Shown here in pieces: positions 44,108 through 54,695 of a stretch of DNA of 64,000 bases (positions are counted from its first letter, which is position 1; each line of letters opens with the position of its first letter). The notes beneath the pieces are model-generated. The model worked only from the letters and a program-made list of their open reading frames with translations. It was not told the DNA's origin and ran no database searches. Where the stretch lies: positions 1 to 64,000 of the forward strand of contig NZ_MNAN01000009.1 in assembly GCF_001854475.1 (NCBI RefSeq), in the 5' to 3' direction. This DNA is from Pseudoalteromonas byunsanensis. Lineage in GTDB: Bacteria; Pseudomonadota; Gammaproteobacteria; Enterobacterales; Alteromonadaceae. Both the position numbers and the translations under genes were made by a program.

Positions 44108-45299
44108 GTGCTAATCTCCTCTTAACATTAGACTGCACAACAAAGTGGTCGAATAGTGGAGCAAACAAGTTAGCGAATAGAATTGCTAACATCATGCCTT
44201 CTGGGTATGCCGGGTTAACCACACGGATCAACACTACCATCACACCGATCAGTGCACCGTATGCAAACTTACCTTTATTAGTGAAAGACGCAGAAACCGG
44301 GTCAGTCGCCATAAAGAACATACCAAATGCAAAACCACCTACCACTAAATGCCAGTACCAAGGCATAGCAAACGCAGCGTTCGTGTCTGAACCTAAAGCA
44401 TTGAACAAGCTTGCCATAGCAACCATACCTAGGAATACACCTAGCACGATACGCCATGAAGCAATACGAACATACATTAGGAAGAAGCCACCGATCATCA
44501 GTGCTAACGTAGAAGTTTCACCCATTGAACCTTGAATGAAACCGTAGAACGCATCCCACCAAAGAACCATGTTATTGAAATCTAAAGCACCTTGAGCAGC
44601 TTGACCTAAATAGGTTGCACCAGAGAATGAGTCAACTGCCGTCCATACTGTGTCACCTGAAATATTTGCAGGATAGGCAAAGAATAGGAATGCACGACCA
44701 GCAAGCGCAGGGTTTAAGAAGTTACGACCTGTACCACCAAATACTTCTTTTGCAACCACAACACCGAAGGTAATACCAAGAGCAGCTTGCCAAAGTGGAA
44801 TTGTTGCAGGAAGAATTAACGAGAATAGTACCGATGTTACGAAGAAACCTTCGTTAACTTCGTGCTTACGGATTGATGCGAATAACACTTCCCAAAAACC
44901 ACCAACAGCAAAAACTGTAGCGTAGATAGGTAAGTAGAAACATGCACCGTAGAACATCTTCGCGCCCCAACCAGCTTGTGCGGTTAACTCACCGCCAAGT
45001 GCTTGGAAAATAGCTACCTGCCAAGTGTTTGCAAGTTCAAAACCGTTGCCAAGTGCAATTGCCGCTTGGTGACCGATGTTGAACATACCAAAGAACATTG
45101 CAGGGAATGTTGCCATCCACACTAAAATCATAATACGTTTTAGGTCGATGTTGTCACGTACGTGAGTAGCACCTTTGTTTACATAACCCGGTGTGTAGAA
45201 AATGGTAGCGACTGCTTCGTACAACGCATACCACTTTTCGTGTTTACCACCAGGTTCAAAGTGAGGTTCAATGTCTTCTAAAAATTTCTTTAAGGCCAT
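44100..45299 (-). CDS. nqrB: Na+-translocating NADH:quinone reductase subunit B
   Basis: NqrB is the main membrane subunit, with riboflavin, covalent FMN and the sodium path. The start at 45299 ([14 protein letters not shown]...) gives 399 residues and follows GGAAGG; an upstream in-frame start would run into nqrA. The covalent FMN motif is [13 protein letters not shown]. About ten helices are seen, with [20 protein letters not shown] and [17 protein letters not shown] as conserved loops. Two bases separate it from the nqrA stop. Confidence 0.96.
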   Translation of the reverse strand: MALKKFLEDIEPHFEPGGKHEKWYALYEAVATIFYTPGYVNKGATHVRDNIDLKRIMILVWMATFPAMFFGMFNIGHQAAIALGNGFELANTWQVAIFQALGGELTAQAGWGAKMFYGACFYLPIYATVFAVGGFWEVLFASIRKHEVNEGFFVTSVLFSLILPATIPLWQAALGITFGVVVAKEVFGGTGRNFLNPALAGRAFLFFAYPANISGDTVWTAVDSFSGATYLGQAAQGALDFNNMVLWWDAFYGFIQGSMGETSTLALMIGGFFLMYVRIASWRIVLGVFLGMVAMASLFNALGSDTNAAFAMPWYWHLVVGGFAFGMFFMATDPVSASFTNKGKFAYGALIGVMVVLIRVVNPAYPEGMMLAILFANLFAPLFDHFVVQSNVKRRLARV

Positions 45300-45301
45300 T
45301 T

Positions 45302-47271
<1,970 letters not shown>

Positions 47272-47310
47272 CGGCTAATCAACCATCAAAACTAATGGTC
47301 AGCTTAGCCG
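47272..47310 (-). terminator. hairpin after fabV
   Basis: CGGCTAA/TTAGCCG outer arms with an inner ACCAT/ATGGT pairing. On the minus strand it is followed by TTTTTTATTG. It lies 31 bases past the fabV stop and is a likely terminator. Confidence 0.75.
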
Positions 47311-47340
47311 CTTAGCCTAAAATCTATAGACTTATGTTGC

Positions 47341-48531
47341 TTAAATCAGATTGTTGATTGCAACATCAGGATTAACGTCTTGATCATAATCAATTTCATC
47401 GATACCAAAACCGAACAAGCGGAGGAATTCATTGTGATAACCAACGTAGTCCGTCAACTCATCAATAGTTTCTGTTGATACCGTATCCCAAATGTGCTGC
47501 ACACGTGCCTGAACATCGTCTTCAAGCTCTTTGTAGTTTTGGAATAAATGACCGCCGTCATCAAAGCGTGGCGTTTCACCATAGAGGTTTTCACGAAATA
47601 ACGCGTTTATTTGCTCGATAGTGCCTTCATAGGTACCGTCAGCTTTCATGACTTTGAATAGCGCAGAGATATACAACGGCATAATCGGGATTGCCGAACT
47701 TGCTTGTGTTACAACCGCATTTAAAGATGACACATACGCTTCACCGCTTAATGAAGCAGTAGACTCTTTGATTGCCGCAGTCGCTCGGTCTAAATCTTCT
47801 TTTGCTTTACCAATGGTTGCATGACCATAGATAGGCCAAGTAAGCTCTTTACCAATGTAGGTGTAGGCCGTGGTTTTGAAGTTGTCAGCTAACACGTCAG
47901 CTGCTTTTAATGCTTCAATCCACAGTTCCCAATCTTCACCACCCATCACTTTCACGGTGTTGGCTATTTCATCTTCATTTGCCGCCTCTACTGTGACTTC
48001 ATCAATTTCACGCTTAGAGGTATTTAAGTTTTTAGTAGTGATATCACCACCAATTGGCTTAAGTGTTGAAGAATAAACTTCACCTGTTTTAGGGTCAGTA
48101 CGACGGGGTGAAGCCAAGCTATAAATGACAAGGTCTACTTTTCCCATTTCAGCTTTAATTGTTTCAACGGTCTTTGCTTTGATTTCATCTGAAAAAGCAT
48201 CACCATTAATATTTTTAGACCACAACCCTGCTTCATCAGCCGCTTGCTGGAAAGCCGCAGTATTATACCAACCTGCCGAAGCTGTTTTACGCTCAGAGCC
48301 TTCTTTTTCAAAAAAGATACCTAACGTTTTGGCACCAGCACCGAACGCAGCAGTGATACGTGAAGCAAGACCATAGCCTGTTGATGCACCGATCACTAAT
48401 ACATTTTTAGGGCCATTAGTAACTTGACCTTGTGCTTTAACGTAAGCAATTTGCTCTTTTACATGCGCTGCACAGCCTTGAGGGTGTGCGTTGGTACAAA
48501 TAAAACCACGAATTTTCGGTTTAACGACCAT
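47341..48531 (-). CDS. fabV: trans-2-enoyl-ACP/CoA reductase FabV
   Basis: FabV is the triclosan-resistant enoyl-ACP reductase that completes each round of fatty acid elongation. The 396-residue length is typical. The N-terminus [20 protein letters not shown] is the family start. The NADH loop is [16 protein letters not shown], and the catalytic Tyr and Lys lie in [24 protein letters not shown] (Y-x8-K). It is a single gene with its own terminator. Confidence 0.96.
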   Translation of the reverse strand: MVVKPKIRGFICTNAHPQGCAAHVKEQIAYVKAQGQVTNGPKNVLVIGASTGYGLASRITAAFGAGAKTLGIFFEKEGSERKTASAGWYNTAAFQQAADEAGLWSKNINGDAFSDEIKAKTVETIKAEMGKVDLVIYSLASPRRTDPKTGEVYSSTLKPIGGDITTKNLNTSKREIDEVTVEAANEDEIANTVKVMGGEDWELWIEALKAADVLADNFKTTAYTYIGKELTWPIYGHATIGKAKEDLDRATAAIKESTASLSGEAYVSSLNAVVTQASSAIPIMPLYISALFKVMKADGTYEGTIEQINALFRENLYGETPRFDDGGHLFQNYKELEDDVQARVQHIWDTVSTETIDELTDYVGYHNEFLRLFGFGIDEIDYDQDVNPDVAINNLI

Positions 48532-48601
48532 AATTAATCCTATAATTTTTCAAAAACTGTCATAGTTTAATGGTTGATCAGACAAATACAGGTCTGATCA
48601 G

Positions 48602-48916
48602 CTAGTTATCTAACTTAGAACCACCTAAACAACCCGGTGAGTCTGGTATTTGACCTGCTTTTTCACTGTATTCATCAGGCGTGTATGCATGAATGGACAA
48701 AGCATGAATATGATTCGCCAACTCCCGCTGCAAAACCTCATTCACTTTACGATGGCGCTGTAGCAGACGTTTACCAACAAATTCTTCACTCACCACCACA
48801 ACTTTAAAGTGAGATTCTTCGCCACGGCTATGCATATGACTTTCGTTTACAATATTGAGGTGTTTACAGCTAATTGCCGCCGCCAATTTATCGTAGATTT
48901 GCGCTTGCATCGACAT
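48602..48916 (-). CDS. bolA: BolA-family protein
   Basis: A 104-residue BolA/IbaG-type protein that pairs with monothiol glutaredoxins in iron-sulfur metabolism and affects cell shape. The core is NIVNESHMHSRGEESHFKVVVVSEEF, then GKRLLQRHRKVNEVLQ and IHALSIHAYTPDEYSE, with the conserved His ligands. The C-terminal tail DSPGCLGGS is as in BolA. It follows alkB by 20 bases on the same strand and may share its transcript. Confidence 0.92.
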   Translation of the reverse strand: MSMQAQIYDKLAAAISCKHLNIVNESHMHSRGEESHFKVVVVSEEFVGKRLLQRHRKVNEVLQRELANHIHALSIHAYTPDEYSEKAGQIPDSPGCLGGSKLDN

Positions 48917-48936
48917 GCTAACCCCTTAATTCGAAT

Positions 48937-49557
48937 TTATTTATGGCCGATACTATACGCTTTTGTTGACGCTTGACCAACCGTTCTGAAGGTTAAATTA
49001 ATTCTCCCGCCAGATACCTTCGCTTGCGCAGGTAGAGCATGTTGATATAACTGTTGACTGCCACCATGCATCACAAGCGCACTGCCACTTTGCAGCAAAA
49101 CTTGGTGCTGTTGCCCTGTTATCTTATTTTTTATCTTAAACTTACGCGATGCACCCAAAGAAATAGAAACAATACATGGCTGACTACCAAGTTCAGCTTC
49201 GTCGTCGCTATGCCAGCCCATTTTATCCTGACCATCTCGATACCAGTTGGCTAGTAGCGCATTAAATTCATAGCCATAAGTGCGCTGTAAACGACGTCGC
49301 ATTGCCAGCAGAGGTTCAGGCCAAGGTGCGTTATTTAGTGCTTGTTTTGAATAGCTATAGACCACACCATCGTCAGCAATGAAGCATTGCATACGTGGAA
49401 TAAGGTGATGTTTACCAAAGACCTGGATACGTGGCTGCTGCCACTCTAGCTGCTCACAAAGATAATCATACAAGGCGATACTTTTCTCTAGACTTATCAC
49501 GGCGGGGTAATAATCAAAACCCGCGGGTAAGAGCTGTTCAGGCTGAGACGATGTCAT
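48937..49557 (-). CDS. AlkB-like 2-oxoglutarate/Fe(II) dioxygenase
   Basis: A 206-residue AlkB-family dioxygenase expected to repair alkylated bases by oxidative demethylation. The ATG at 49557 is preferred because AGGTGA precedes it; an in-frame GTG lies 12 bases upstream. Motifs are WYRDGQDKMGWHSDDE (the HxD iron ligands), SISLGASRKFKIK, a distal His in YQHALPA and the oxoglutarate-binding RxNLTFR (GGRINLTFRTVG). The protein resembles the ALKBH2/3-like bacterial group more than E. coli AlkB. It is divergent from rlmG. Confidence 0.88.
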   Translation of the reverse strand: MTSSQPEQLLPAGFDYYPAVISLEKSIALYDYLCEQLEWQQPRIQVFGKHHLIPRMQCFIADDGVVYSYSKQALNNAPWPEPLLAMRRRLQRTYGYEFNALLANWYRDGQDKMGWHSDDEAELGSQPCIVSISLGASRKFKIKNKITGQQHQVLLQSGSALVMHGGSQQLYQHALPAQAKVSGGRINLTFRTVGQASTKAYSIGHK

Positions 49558-49595
49558 GATACTATTCACCTATTCGATACATGTTTCTTTATATT

Positions 49596-50738
49596 ATGAC
49601 AACAGATGCGTTATTAGGTGGCCACCCCCTAACCTTACACCGTTTTCCTTTAGAACAAAAAAACCGCAGTCTGCAAGCATGGGATGCGGCCGACGAATAC
49701 CTCATCGATTATGTGCTGGAGCATCATAACCAAGCCAAACGTATTTTGGTACTCAATGACAGCTTTGGTGCTTTAACATGCGCGTTAAAGGTAATCGACG
49801 CAGAGCGACAGGTGGTTAACGTGAGCGACTCATTCATCGCTCATCAAGCAAGTCAATATAACTTGGTTGAAAACCACTTAGACACTACCCATGTTAGTTA
49901 TTTGGATAGTCTCAGCGCGCTACCAAGTGACATAGATTTAGTGTTATTAAAAATTCCCAAAAATGCAGGTTTTTTGGCTCATCAATTATCTTTGCTCAGT
50001 CATTTACCAGCCAGCATAAAAGTCATTGCAGCAGGTAAAGCAAAAGAAATCCATACCTCTACCTTAAAGAGCTTTAGTCATTTTTTAAGTGAGCCAACAA
50101 CCAGTTTGGCTGTAAAAAAATCACGGCTAATTTTCAGTGAAACAACGGCAAAACCTGTGGCGAGCAAATTTCCCGTGTCTTGGCCTTTAGAAAAAACAGA
50201 GTTTGTTTTAAGTAACCATGCCAACGTGTTTTCAAGAGACTCTTTAGATATCGGTGCCCGGTTCTTTATGAACTACCTGCCACAAGGTAAAAAGCCACTC
50301 AAAGTGATTGATTTAGGCTGTGGTAATGGCGTGATAGGCTTACTGACCTTAAATAATATGCCAAATGCACAGCTCACCTTTGTAGATGAGTCAGCTATGG
50401 CTGTAGCCAGTGCAAAAGACAATATCAGCCAAAATCTACCAGAAGCGTTAAGCCGTTGTCTGTTTATACAAAACGACTGCCTCAGTGATTTCACCCCAGG
50501 TTCAGCTGACCTAGTGTTATGTAATCCTCCATTTCACCAAGCACAAGCCATCACGGACCATATTGCTTGGCAGATGTTCGTACAGGCCAAGCATGTCTTG
50601 AAAAAGGGCGGCGAGCTGAGAATTATCGGTAATCGCCACCTTGATTACCAAGACAAACTCAATCGTCTATTTGGGAACTGTAAAGTCATTGGAAACAATA
50701 AAAAGTTTACCGTGCTTAGTACAATAAGAAGAGGTTAA
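49596..50738 (+). CDS. rlmG: 23S rRNA (guanine1835-N2)-methyltransferase RlmG
   Basis: RlmG (YgjO) methylates G1835 of 23S rRNA. A tandem methyltransferase fold is seen: a degenerate N-terminal half (LQAWDAADEYLIDYVLEHHN, then RILVLNDSFGALTC) and a C-terminal catalytic half with VIDLGCGNGVIGLL, an acidic strand FVDESAMAVASA and the NPPF motif in LVLCNPPFHQAQAI. The start at 49596 (MTTDALLGGHPLTLHRF) gives 380 residues and best fits E. coli RlmG; a start 15 bases upstream is possible. No clear ribosome site is visible. The lipoprotein gene follows after three bases. Confidence 0.92.
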   Translation: MTTDALLGGHPLTLHRFPLEQKNRSLQAWDAADEYLIDYVLEHHNQAKRILVLNDSFGALTCALKVIDAERQVVNVSDSFIAHQASQYNLVENHLDTTHVSYLDSLSALPSDIDLVLLKIPKNAGFLAHQLSLLSHLPASIKVIAAGKAKEIHTSTLKSFSHFLSEPTTSLAVKKSRLIFSETTAKPVASKFPVSWPLEKTEFVLSNHANVFSRDSLDIGARFFMNYLPQGKKPLKVIDLGCGNGVIGLLTLNNMPNAQLTFVDESAMAVASAKDNISQNLPEALSRCLFIQNDCLSDFTPGSADLVLCNPPFHQAQAITDHIAWQMFVQAKHVLKKGGELRIIGNRHLDYQDKLNRLFGNCKVIGNNKKFTVLSTIRRG

Positions 50739-50741
50739 CGA

Positions 50742-51293
50742 ATGAAACTACTTTTTGCTGTCTCGCTAATTTTTCTGGTCAGTTGTGCAAGCTCACCTAA
50801 GAAAGTGATACTTAATCCAAGCTATTCATCTGGTGCAATTAGCAACATTCAGGCTTCCGTTCATGTTACTGTTGCAGATAACAGAATTAGTAATTTCACA
50901 ATACGTGTACAGGATCAGGAGCCAGCTCTTTATCTGCCCGATGCAAATGTTCCTATTATTGTTGAAAATGTATTCAAACAGGCTTTACTGGCCAATGGTA
51001 GCTCTGTTTCAGCAATAGCAAAAAACAAACTGGTATTACACATTACCGAGTTTTCGAGCCTCATCACCGAGTCGCTTAGCAAACATCATAGTGTTGCCAA
51101 TGCTCGCTTTAAGATTGAAGTGACGCAAGGAAGCAGACACTTTGAAAAAAGCTACAGCGCAAAGTCAGAACTTAACGGACCGCTAAGACACGATCAGGCT
51201 AAAATCGAATCTCAACTCAATGACTTGACTGAAATGCTAATCACTCGCATTGTATCAGACCAAGCACTCATTCATTTCTTACAGGGATCATAA
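50742..51293 (+). CDS. yajG: YajG-type outer-membrane lipoprotein
   Basis: A 183-residue lipoprotein. The signal MKLLFAVSLIFLVSC has a lipobox with Cys15, and the next residues (ASS) do not contain the +2 Asp inner-membrane signal. The rest fits YajG: a beta-rich N-terminal part (ASVHVTVADNR), a VENVFKQALLANG helix and IEVTQGSRHFEKSYSAKSE. Function is unknown. It sits between rlmG and a cyclophilin gene followed by ampG, recalling the yajG-ampG linkage of E. coli. The downstream gene overlaps its stop by one base. Confidence 0.82.
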   Translation: MKLLFAVSLIFLVSCASSPKKVILNPSYSSGAISNIQASVHVTVADNRISNFTIRVQDQEPALYLPDANVPIIVENVFKQALLANGSSVSAIAKNKLVLHITEFSSLITESLSKHHSVANARFKIEVTQGSRHFEKSYSAKSELNGPLRHDQAKIESQLNDLTEMLITRIVSDQALIHFLQGS

Positions 51294-51916
51294 TGAAAAA
51301 TATCATCGTTTTTTTATCATGCTTGTTATTTTCACTGACAAGCGCAGCTATGAACAAAGAAGGTAGCTTTGTTCAAAAAGACAATTTATTCCCTCGCGTC
51401 AAACTGTCGACTAGCCTAGGCGATATCGTTATCGAACTTGACCGTTCACGTGCCCCCATAACAGTGAATAACTTTTTGACCTACGTGGTCAATGGCGACT
51501 ACAAAGGCTCGGTTTTTCATCGTGTCGAACGCGATGAAGTGAACGAAACCGACTTTGTGATCCAAGGTGGCGGGTACGATAAGGAATACGATGGTATGTT
51601 TGAACGTGCGCCTATTTTTAATGAAAGTGGTAATGGCTTGAAAAATGATATGTATACAGTTGCAATGGCATATCAGGATAACAAGCCACACTCAGGTACT
51701 CGTCAGTTTTTTTTCAATATGAATGATAATGACCACCTAAATCCAGGTCGAGACTGGGGCTTCGCTGTATTTGGCAGCGTTGTAGAGGGTTATGAAACAC
51801 TGGATAAAATAATGCAAGTAGAGACAGGTTATAACAGTAAACTGGGCTATACCTTTATCCCTAAAACCCCTGTGATTATCTTTGATGCAAGTGTGTTAAA
51901 AGCACAGCCTCTTTAA
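51293..51916 (+). CDS. exported cyclophilin-type peptidyl-prolyl isomerase
   Basis: A 207-residue cyclophilin with an N-terminal signal peptide (IIVFLSCLLFSLTSAAM). RVKLSTSLGDIVIELDRSRA is the start of the fold, NNFLTYVVNGDYKGSVFHRV contains the usual GTIFHRV-type segment, and FVIQGGGYD, GTRQFFFNMNDN and WGFAVFGSVVEGYE follow. The catalytic Arg is in FHRV. The signal peptide suggests a PpiA-like periplasmic enzyme. It is coupled by overlap to the YajG-type gene and 16 bases ahead of ampG. Confidence 0.9.
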   Translation: MKNIIVFLSCLLFSLTSAAMNKEGSFVQKDNLFPRVKLSTSLGDIVIELDRSRAPITVNNFLTYVVNGDYKGSVFHRVERDEVNETDFVIQGGGYDKEYDGMFERAPIFNESGNGLKNDMYTVAMAYQDNKPHSGTRQFFFNMNDNDHLNPGRDWGFAVFGSVVEGYETLDKIMQVETGYNSKLGYTFIPKTPVIIFDASVLKAQPL

Positions 51917-51932
51917 TTCGACAAGGAAGTAT

Positions 51933-53330
51933 ATGATCCTCAAGGCCAGTTTGCGGGAGTACCTAAGCTACTATAAAGACAAACGCTTAGTGACCATTTT
52001 TATGTTGGGGATCAGTAGTGGCTTCCCATGGGTATTAATTGGCTCTGTGATGTCAGCCTGGCTCAAAGATGAGGGCCTCAGCCGCAGCATGATAGGTTTA
52101 TTTGGTCTTGTATTTGCCGCCTATACAATTAACTTCCTGTGGTCACCACTTTTAGACAGGATCAAATTGCCCATCCTAGAGCGCTTGCTAGGACAGCGAC
52201 GTAGCTGGATTTTGCTGTGCCAATGTATCACCGCAACAGCCGCTCTTGCTATGTCCACTGTGGTACTAAAAGAGCAATTGTTTCTAGCCGCGCTACTTTG
52301 CTTCATCATTGCATTAGCATCCGCGACCCATGATATCGCTATTGATGCGTTTCGTATCGATTCACTCCCAGAAGAAGAAAGTGAAAAAGCAACCGCTGCT
52401 GCTGCTATGGCAACATCGGGATGGTGGACAGGATATGCACTGCTAGGTGCTATGCCTTTCTTTCTTGCTGACCTACCTAGCTTCGACTGGCCACATATTT
52501 ATATTTTCCTCGCCTCAATCATGTTGATGCTGGTCATTGTGACCTTATTTGCAAAAGAGCCAGAATCTAATCGTGACGTCGTACAAGCACAGTTAGAACA
52601 AGCCTATCAAGACAAATTAATAGAGTTAGCGCCCGGAAAGCTTAGCCAGCTTACAGCTTGGCTTGCGGTTACCCTGATTGAACCATTTAGAAGCTTTTTT
52701 AGAAAAAATGGTGTTAAAACAGCGATAGCACTGTTGGCGTTTGTCTTTTTGTTCAAAATTGGAGAGTCATTTCTGGCGCGTATGTCGATTGTCTTCTACA
52801 AAGAGATAGGTTTTAGTAACAGTCAGATAGCACAATACTCTAAGCTAGGTTCAGGTGTCATTACCATAATATTTGCCTTTTTAGGCAGTATTTTTAATCA
52901 CCGCTATGGGATAGTAAAAGGCTTATTTATAAGTGGTGTCGCTATGGCTGCATCAAATTTGATGTTCTCCTGGATAGCCATAGCCGGTCCTAAAGAACAT
53001 TTATACGCCATGGCTATCGTGGTAGATGGATTCACTCAAGCTTGGTCATTAGTTGCCATGGTTGCTTTTATTTCCATGCTCTGCGACAGAGCGTTTAGCG
53101 CAACCCATTATGCTCTTTTAGCATCCTTAAGTAGTTTGGGTAGAACTGTGCTTTCAAGTTACAGTGGGGTGGTTATTGACGATTGGTTGGCGGGAAATTG
53201 GGCGTTATTTTTCGCGTTAACAGCGTTGATGGTAACACCATCACTGGCATTTTTGTTCTTTATTAGACACAAGCTATACGCTATAGAAGCATCTTATCAC
53301 TCAAGAGGAAACACTAAGAAGGAGGTGTAG
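51933..53330 (+). CDS. ampG: muropeptide MFS permease AmpG
   Basis: AmpG imports GlcNAc-anhydro-muropeptides for cell-wall recycling and, in many bacteria, AmpC induction. The 465-residue inner-membrane protein has about 12-14 helices. MLGISSGFPWVLIGSVMSAWLKDEG is the family N-terminus. FAYTINFLWSP-like loop residues (YTINFLWSPLLDRI), ATHDIAIDAFRID and SFLARMSIVFYKEIGFS match the family. It ends a plus-strand group rlmG-yajG-ppi-ampG. No terminator hairpin was seen directly after it. Confidence 0.92.
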   Translation: MILKASLREYLSYYKDKRLVTIFMLGISSGFPWVLIGSVMSAWLKDEGLSRSMIGLFGLVFAAYTINFLWSPLLDRIKLPILERLLGQRRSWILLCQCITATAALAMSTVVLKEQLFLAALLCFIIALASATHDIAIDAFRIDSLPEEESEKATAAAAMATSGWWTGYALLGAMPFFLADLPSFDWPHIYIFLASIMLMLVIVTLFAKEPESNRDVVQAQLEQAYQDKLIELAPGKLSQLTAWLAVTLIEPFRSFFRKNGVKTAIALLAFVFLFKIGESFLARMSIVFYKEIGFSNSQIAQYSKLGSGVITIIFAFLGSIFNHRYGIVKGLFISGVAMAASNLMFSWIAIAGPKEHLYAMAIVVDGFTQAWSLVAMVAFISMLCDRAFSATHYALLASLSSLGRTVLSSYSGVVIDDWLAGNWALFFALTALMVTPSLAFLFFIRHKLYAIEASYHSRGNTKKEV

Positions 53331-53403
53331 ACAGTATTGCAGTGAAATTGAACTGAGAGGAAAAGATTAAGGTGCAAATCCCTGCACCTATCGAAATGAA
53401 CTG

Positions 53404-53655
53404 TTACAGCTCATCTTTTAATAAATGAAGACCTTCATATGGGTCTACTTCTAATGCTTCACAGTAACGTAAAAACTCAATTACATCCAAGCGACGCTCT
53501 TGATTTTCAATTTTACCGATGAATGAATGCGGCGTACCTAAAACTTGAGCAAGGCTACGCATTGTGTGGCCTTTCTCATGACGCTTTGATTTAAGCCATT
53601 TTGTTAGCTTACCGTTCTCTTCAGAAGAAACCGTTTTTCCCATCATATTAAACAT
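53404..53655 (-). CDS. small XRE-family transcriptional regulator
   Basis: An 83-residue protein that is little more than a helix-turn-helix domain. MRSLAQVLGTPHSFIGKIEN is the XRE helix 2-3 region, with the recognition helix at SFIGKIENQERRLD and a helix 5 segment FLRYCEALEVDP. No second domain is present. It stands alone between ampG and the small membrane gene, divergent from the latter across 314 AT-rich bases. Targets are unknown; local autoregulation is possible. Confidence 0.85.
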   Translation of the reverse strand: MFNMMGKTVSSEENGKLTKWLKSKRHEKGHTMRSLAQVLGTPHSFIGKIENQERRLDVIEFLRYCEALEVDPYEGLHLLKDEL

Positions 53656-53969
53656 CTCCTACTAGATGATATTAATAAAATCTCAAACGAAATATGCCCG
53701 TCTCGCTTGAGGTGTTGTATTGTATACCATAATGAACGCCAAGTATTTACTCTTTGTTCCTATGTACCAAATTAGGTATAGACTATAATTCTTTTAACAC
53801 CTAATTAAAACTTCAGTTATGAAAAACTTTTTGCTTAAGTGTTCAGCCCCCCTAACTTTAACAAAAATTTTATAAAATGTACCACTTTTAATAATAAAAT
53901 ATTTTTCTTTTAAAAATATGGGGTTACGTATAATATTAACATATTAACTATAATGTAGGCTGAATATAA
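53656..53969. other. AT-rich divergent intergenic region
   Basis: The 314 bases between the XRE gene and the small membrane protein gene hold no coding frame I trust. The part nearest the membrane gene is very AT-rich, with runs such as taataataaa-like segments. It probably holds promoters for both genes, but I cannot place boxes with confidence. Confidence 0.5.
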
Positions 53970-54146
53970 ATGATCAGATTGCTGTTTTTGTTACCAATTT
54001 TACTGTGTATAGCGTGGTATTGCTTTTTACGCACTAATGGTGTGCCAATTAAAAAAGGAAAGCGTGGATTTATGTATATATTGGCATTCAGTACCTTTGT
54101 ATTAGGTTTTTTTGTTTTAATGATTCAAGTCACAAAAAATACATAA
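53970..54146 (+). CDS. 58-residue two-helix membrane protein
   Basis: A short frame with ATG at 53970 and TAA at 54144-54146. The translation begins MIRLLFLLPILLCIAWYCFL, a membrane helix. A short basic loop follows (NGVPIKKGKRG), and a second helix FMYILAFSTFVLGFFVLMI ends with VTKNT. The codon pattern and two well-formed helices around a positively charged loop support a real gene. The loop suggests both ends face the periplasm. A terminator hairpin follows directly. I do not recognise a family; function is unknown. No strong Shine-Dalgarno is visible. Confidence 0.65.
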   Translation: MIRLLFLLPILLCIAWYCFLRTNGVPIKKGKRGFMYILAFSTFVLGFFVLMIQVTKNT

Positions 54147-54147
54147 A

Positions 54148-54173
54148 AAAAGCCACTACAATGAGTGGCTTTT
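54148..54173. terminator. bidirectional terminator between the small membrane gene and erpA
   Basis: AAAGCCACT/AGTGGCTTT stem with loop acaatg and A/T flanks, between convergent genes. Confidence 0.83.
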
Positions 54174-54187
54174 AAATCGAATAAAAT

Positions 54188-54526
54188 TTAAACGCTGAAG
54201 CTTGCACCACAACCACAAGTTGTAGTGGCATTAGGGTTGTTTACAAAAAAGCGAGCACCCTCTAAGCCTTCAGTGTAATCAACTACACCATCGATCAGGT
54301 ATTGAATACTCATTGGGTCAACCACCATGGTCACACCATTTTTTTCAATTTCCAGATCACCTGGATTGGTTTTTTCATCAAATGTAAAACCATACTGAAA
54401 ACCAGAGCAGCCACCGCCCGTCACATAAACACGTAACTTAAGGTTTGAATTTTCTTCTTCCTCAATCAACTCTTTTACTCTGTTCGCTGCTGCGTCGCTA
54501 AATTGAATAGGTAACTGTTCAGACAT
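54188..54526 (-). CDS. erpA: iron-sulfur cluster insertion protein ErpA
   Basis: An A-type carrier that hands 4Fe-4S clusters to apoproteins, including isoprenoid enzymes. The start at 54526 (MSEQLPIQF) gives 112 residues as in E. coli; a Met seven codons upstream is less likely. The three cysteine ligands are in [11 protein letters not shown] and the C-terminal [11 protein letters not shown]. It is monocistronic and close to hemL, a neighbourhood seen in other gammaproteobacteria. Confidence 0.95.
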   Translation of the reverse strand: MSEQLPIQFSDAAANRVKELIEEEENSNLKLRVYVTGGGCSGFQYGFTFDEKTNPGDLEIEKNGVTMVVDPMSIQYLIDGVVDYTEGLEGARFFVNNPNATTTCGCGASFSV

Positions 54527-54695
54527 ATCGGCTCGACCTTTATACATTCTATGGGGCGATTATCTAATACCCGAGTATTTTAATCAAGTATAGTTATTTC
54601 TTTAAAGAAGTAGTGGGAGTGCACTAAAGCATAGAACTTTATATGTGATGAACAAGGACGATATGACATTTTTTTGTTAGACTTAAGTCCTTATT

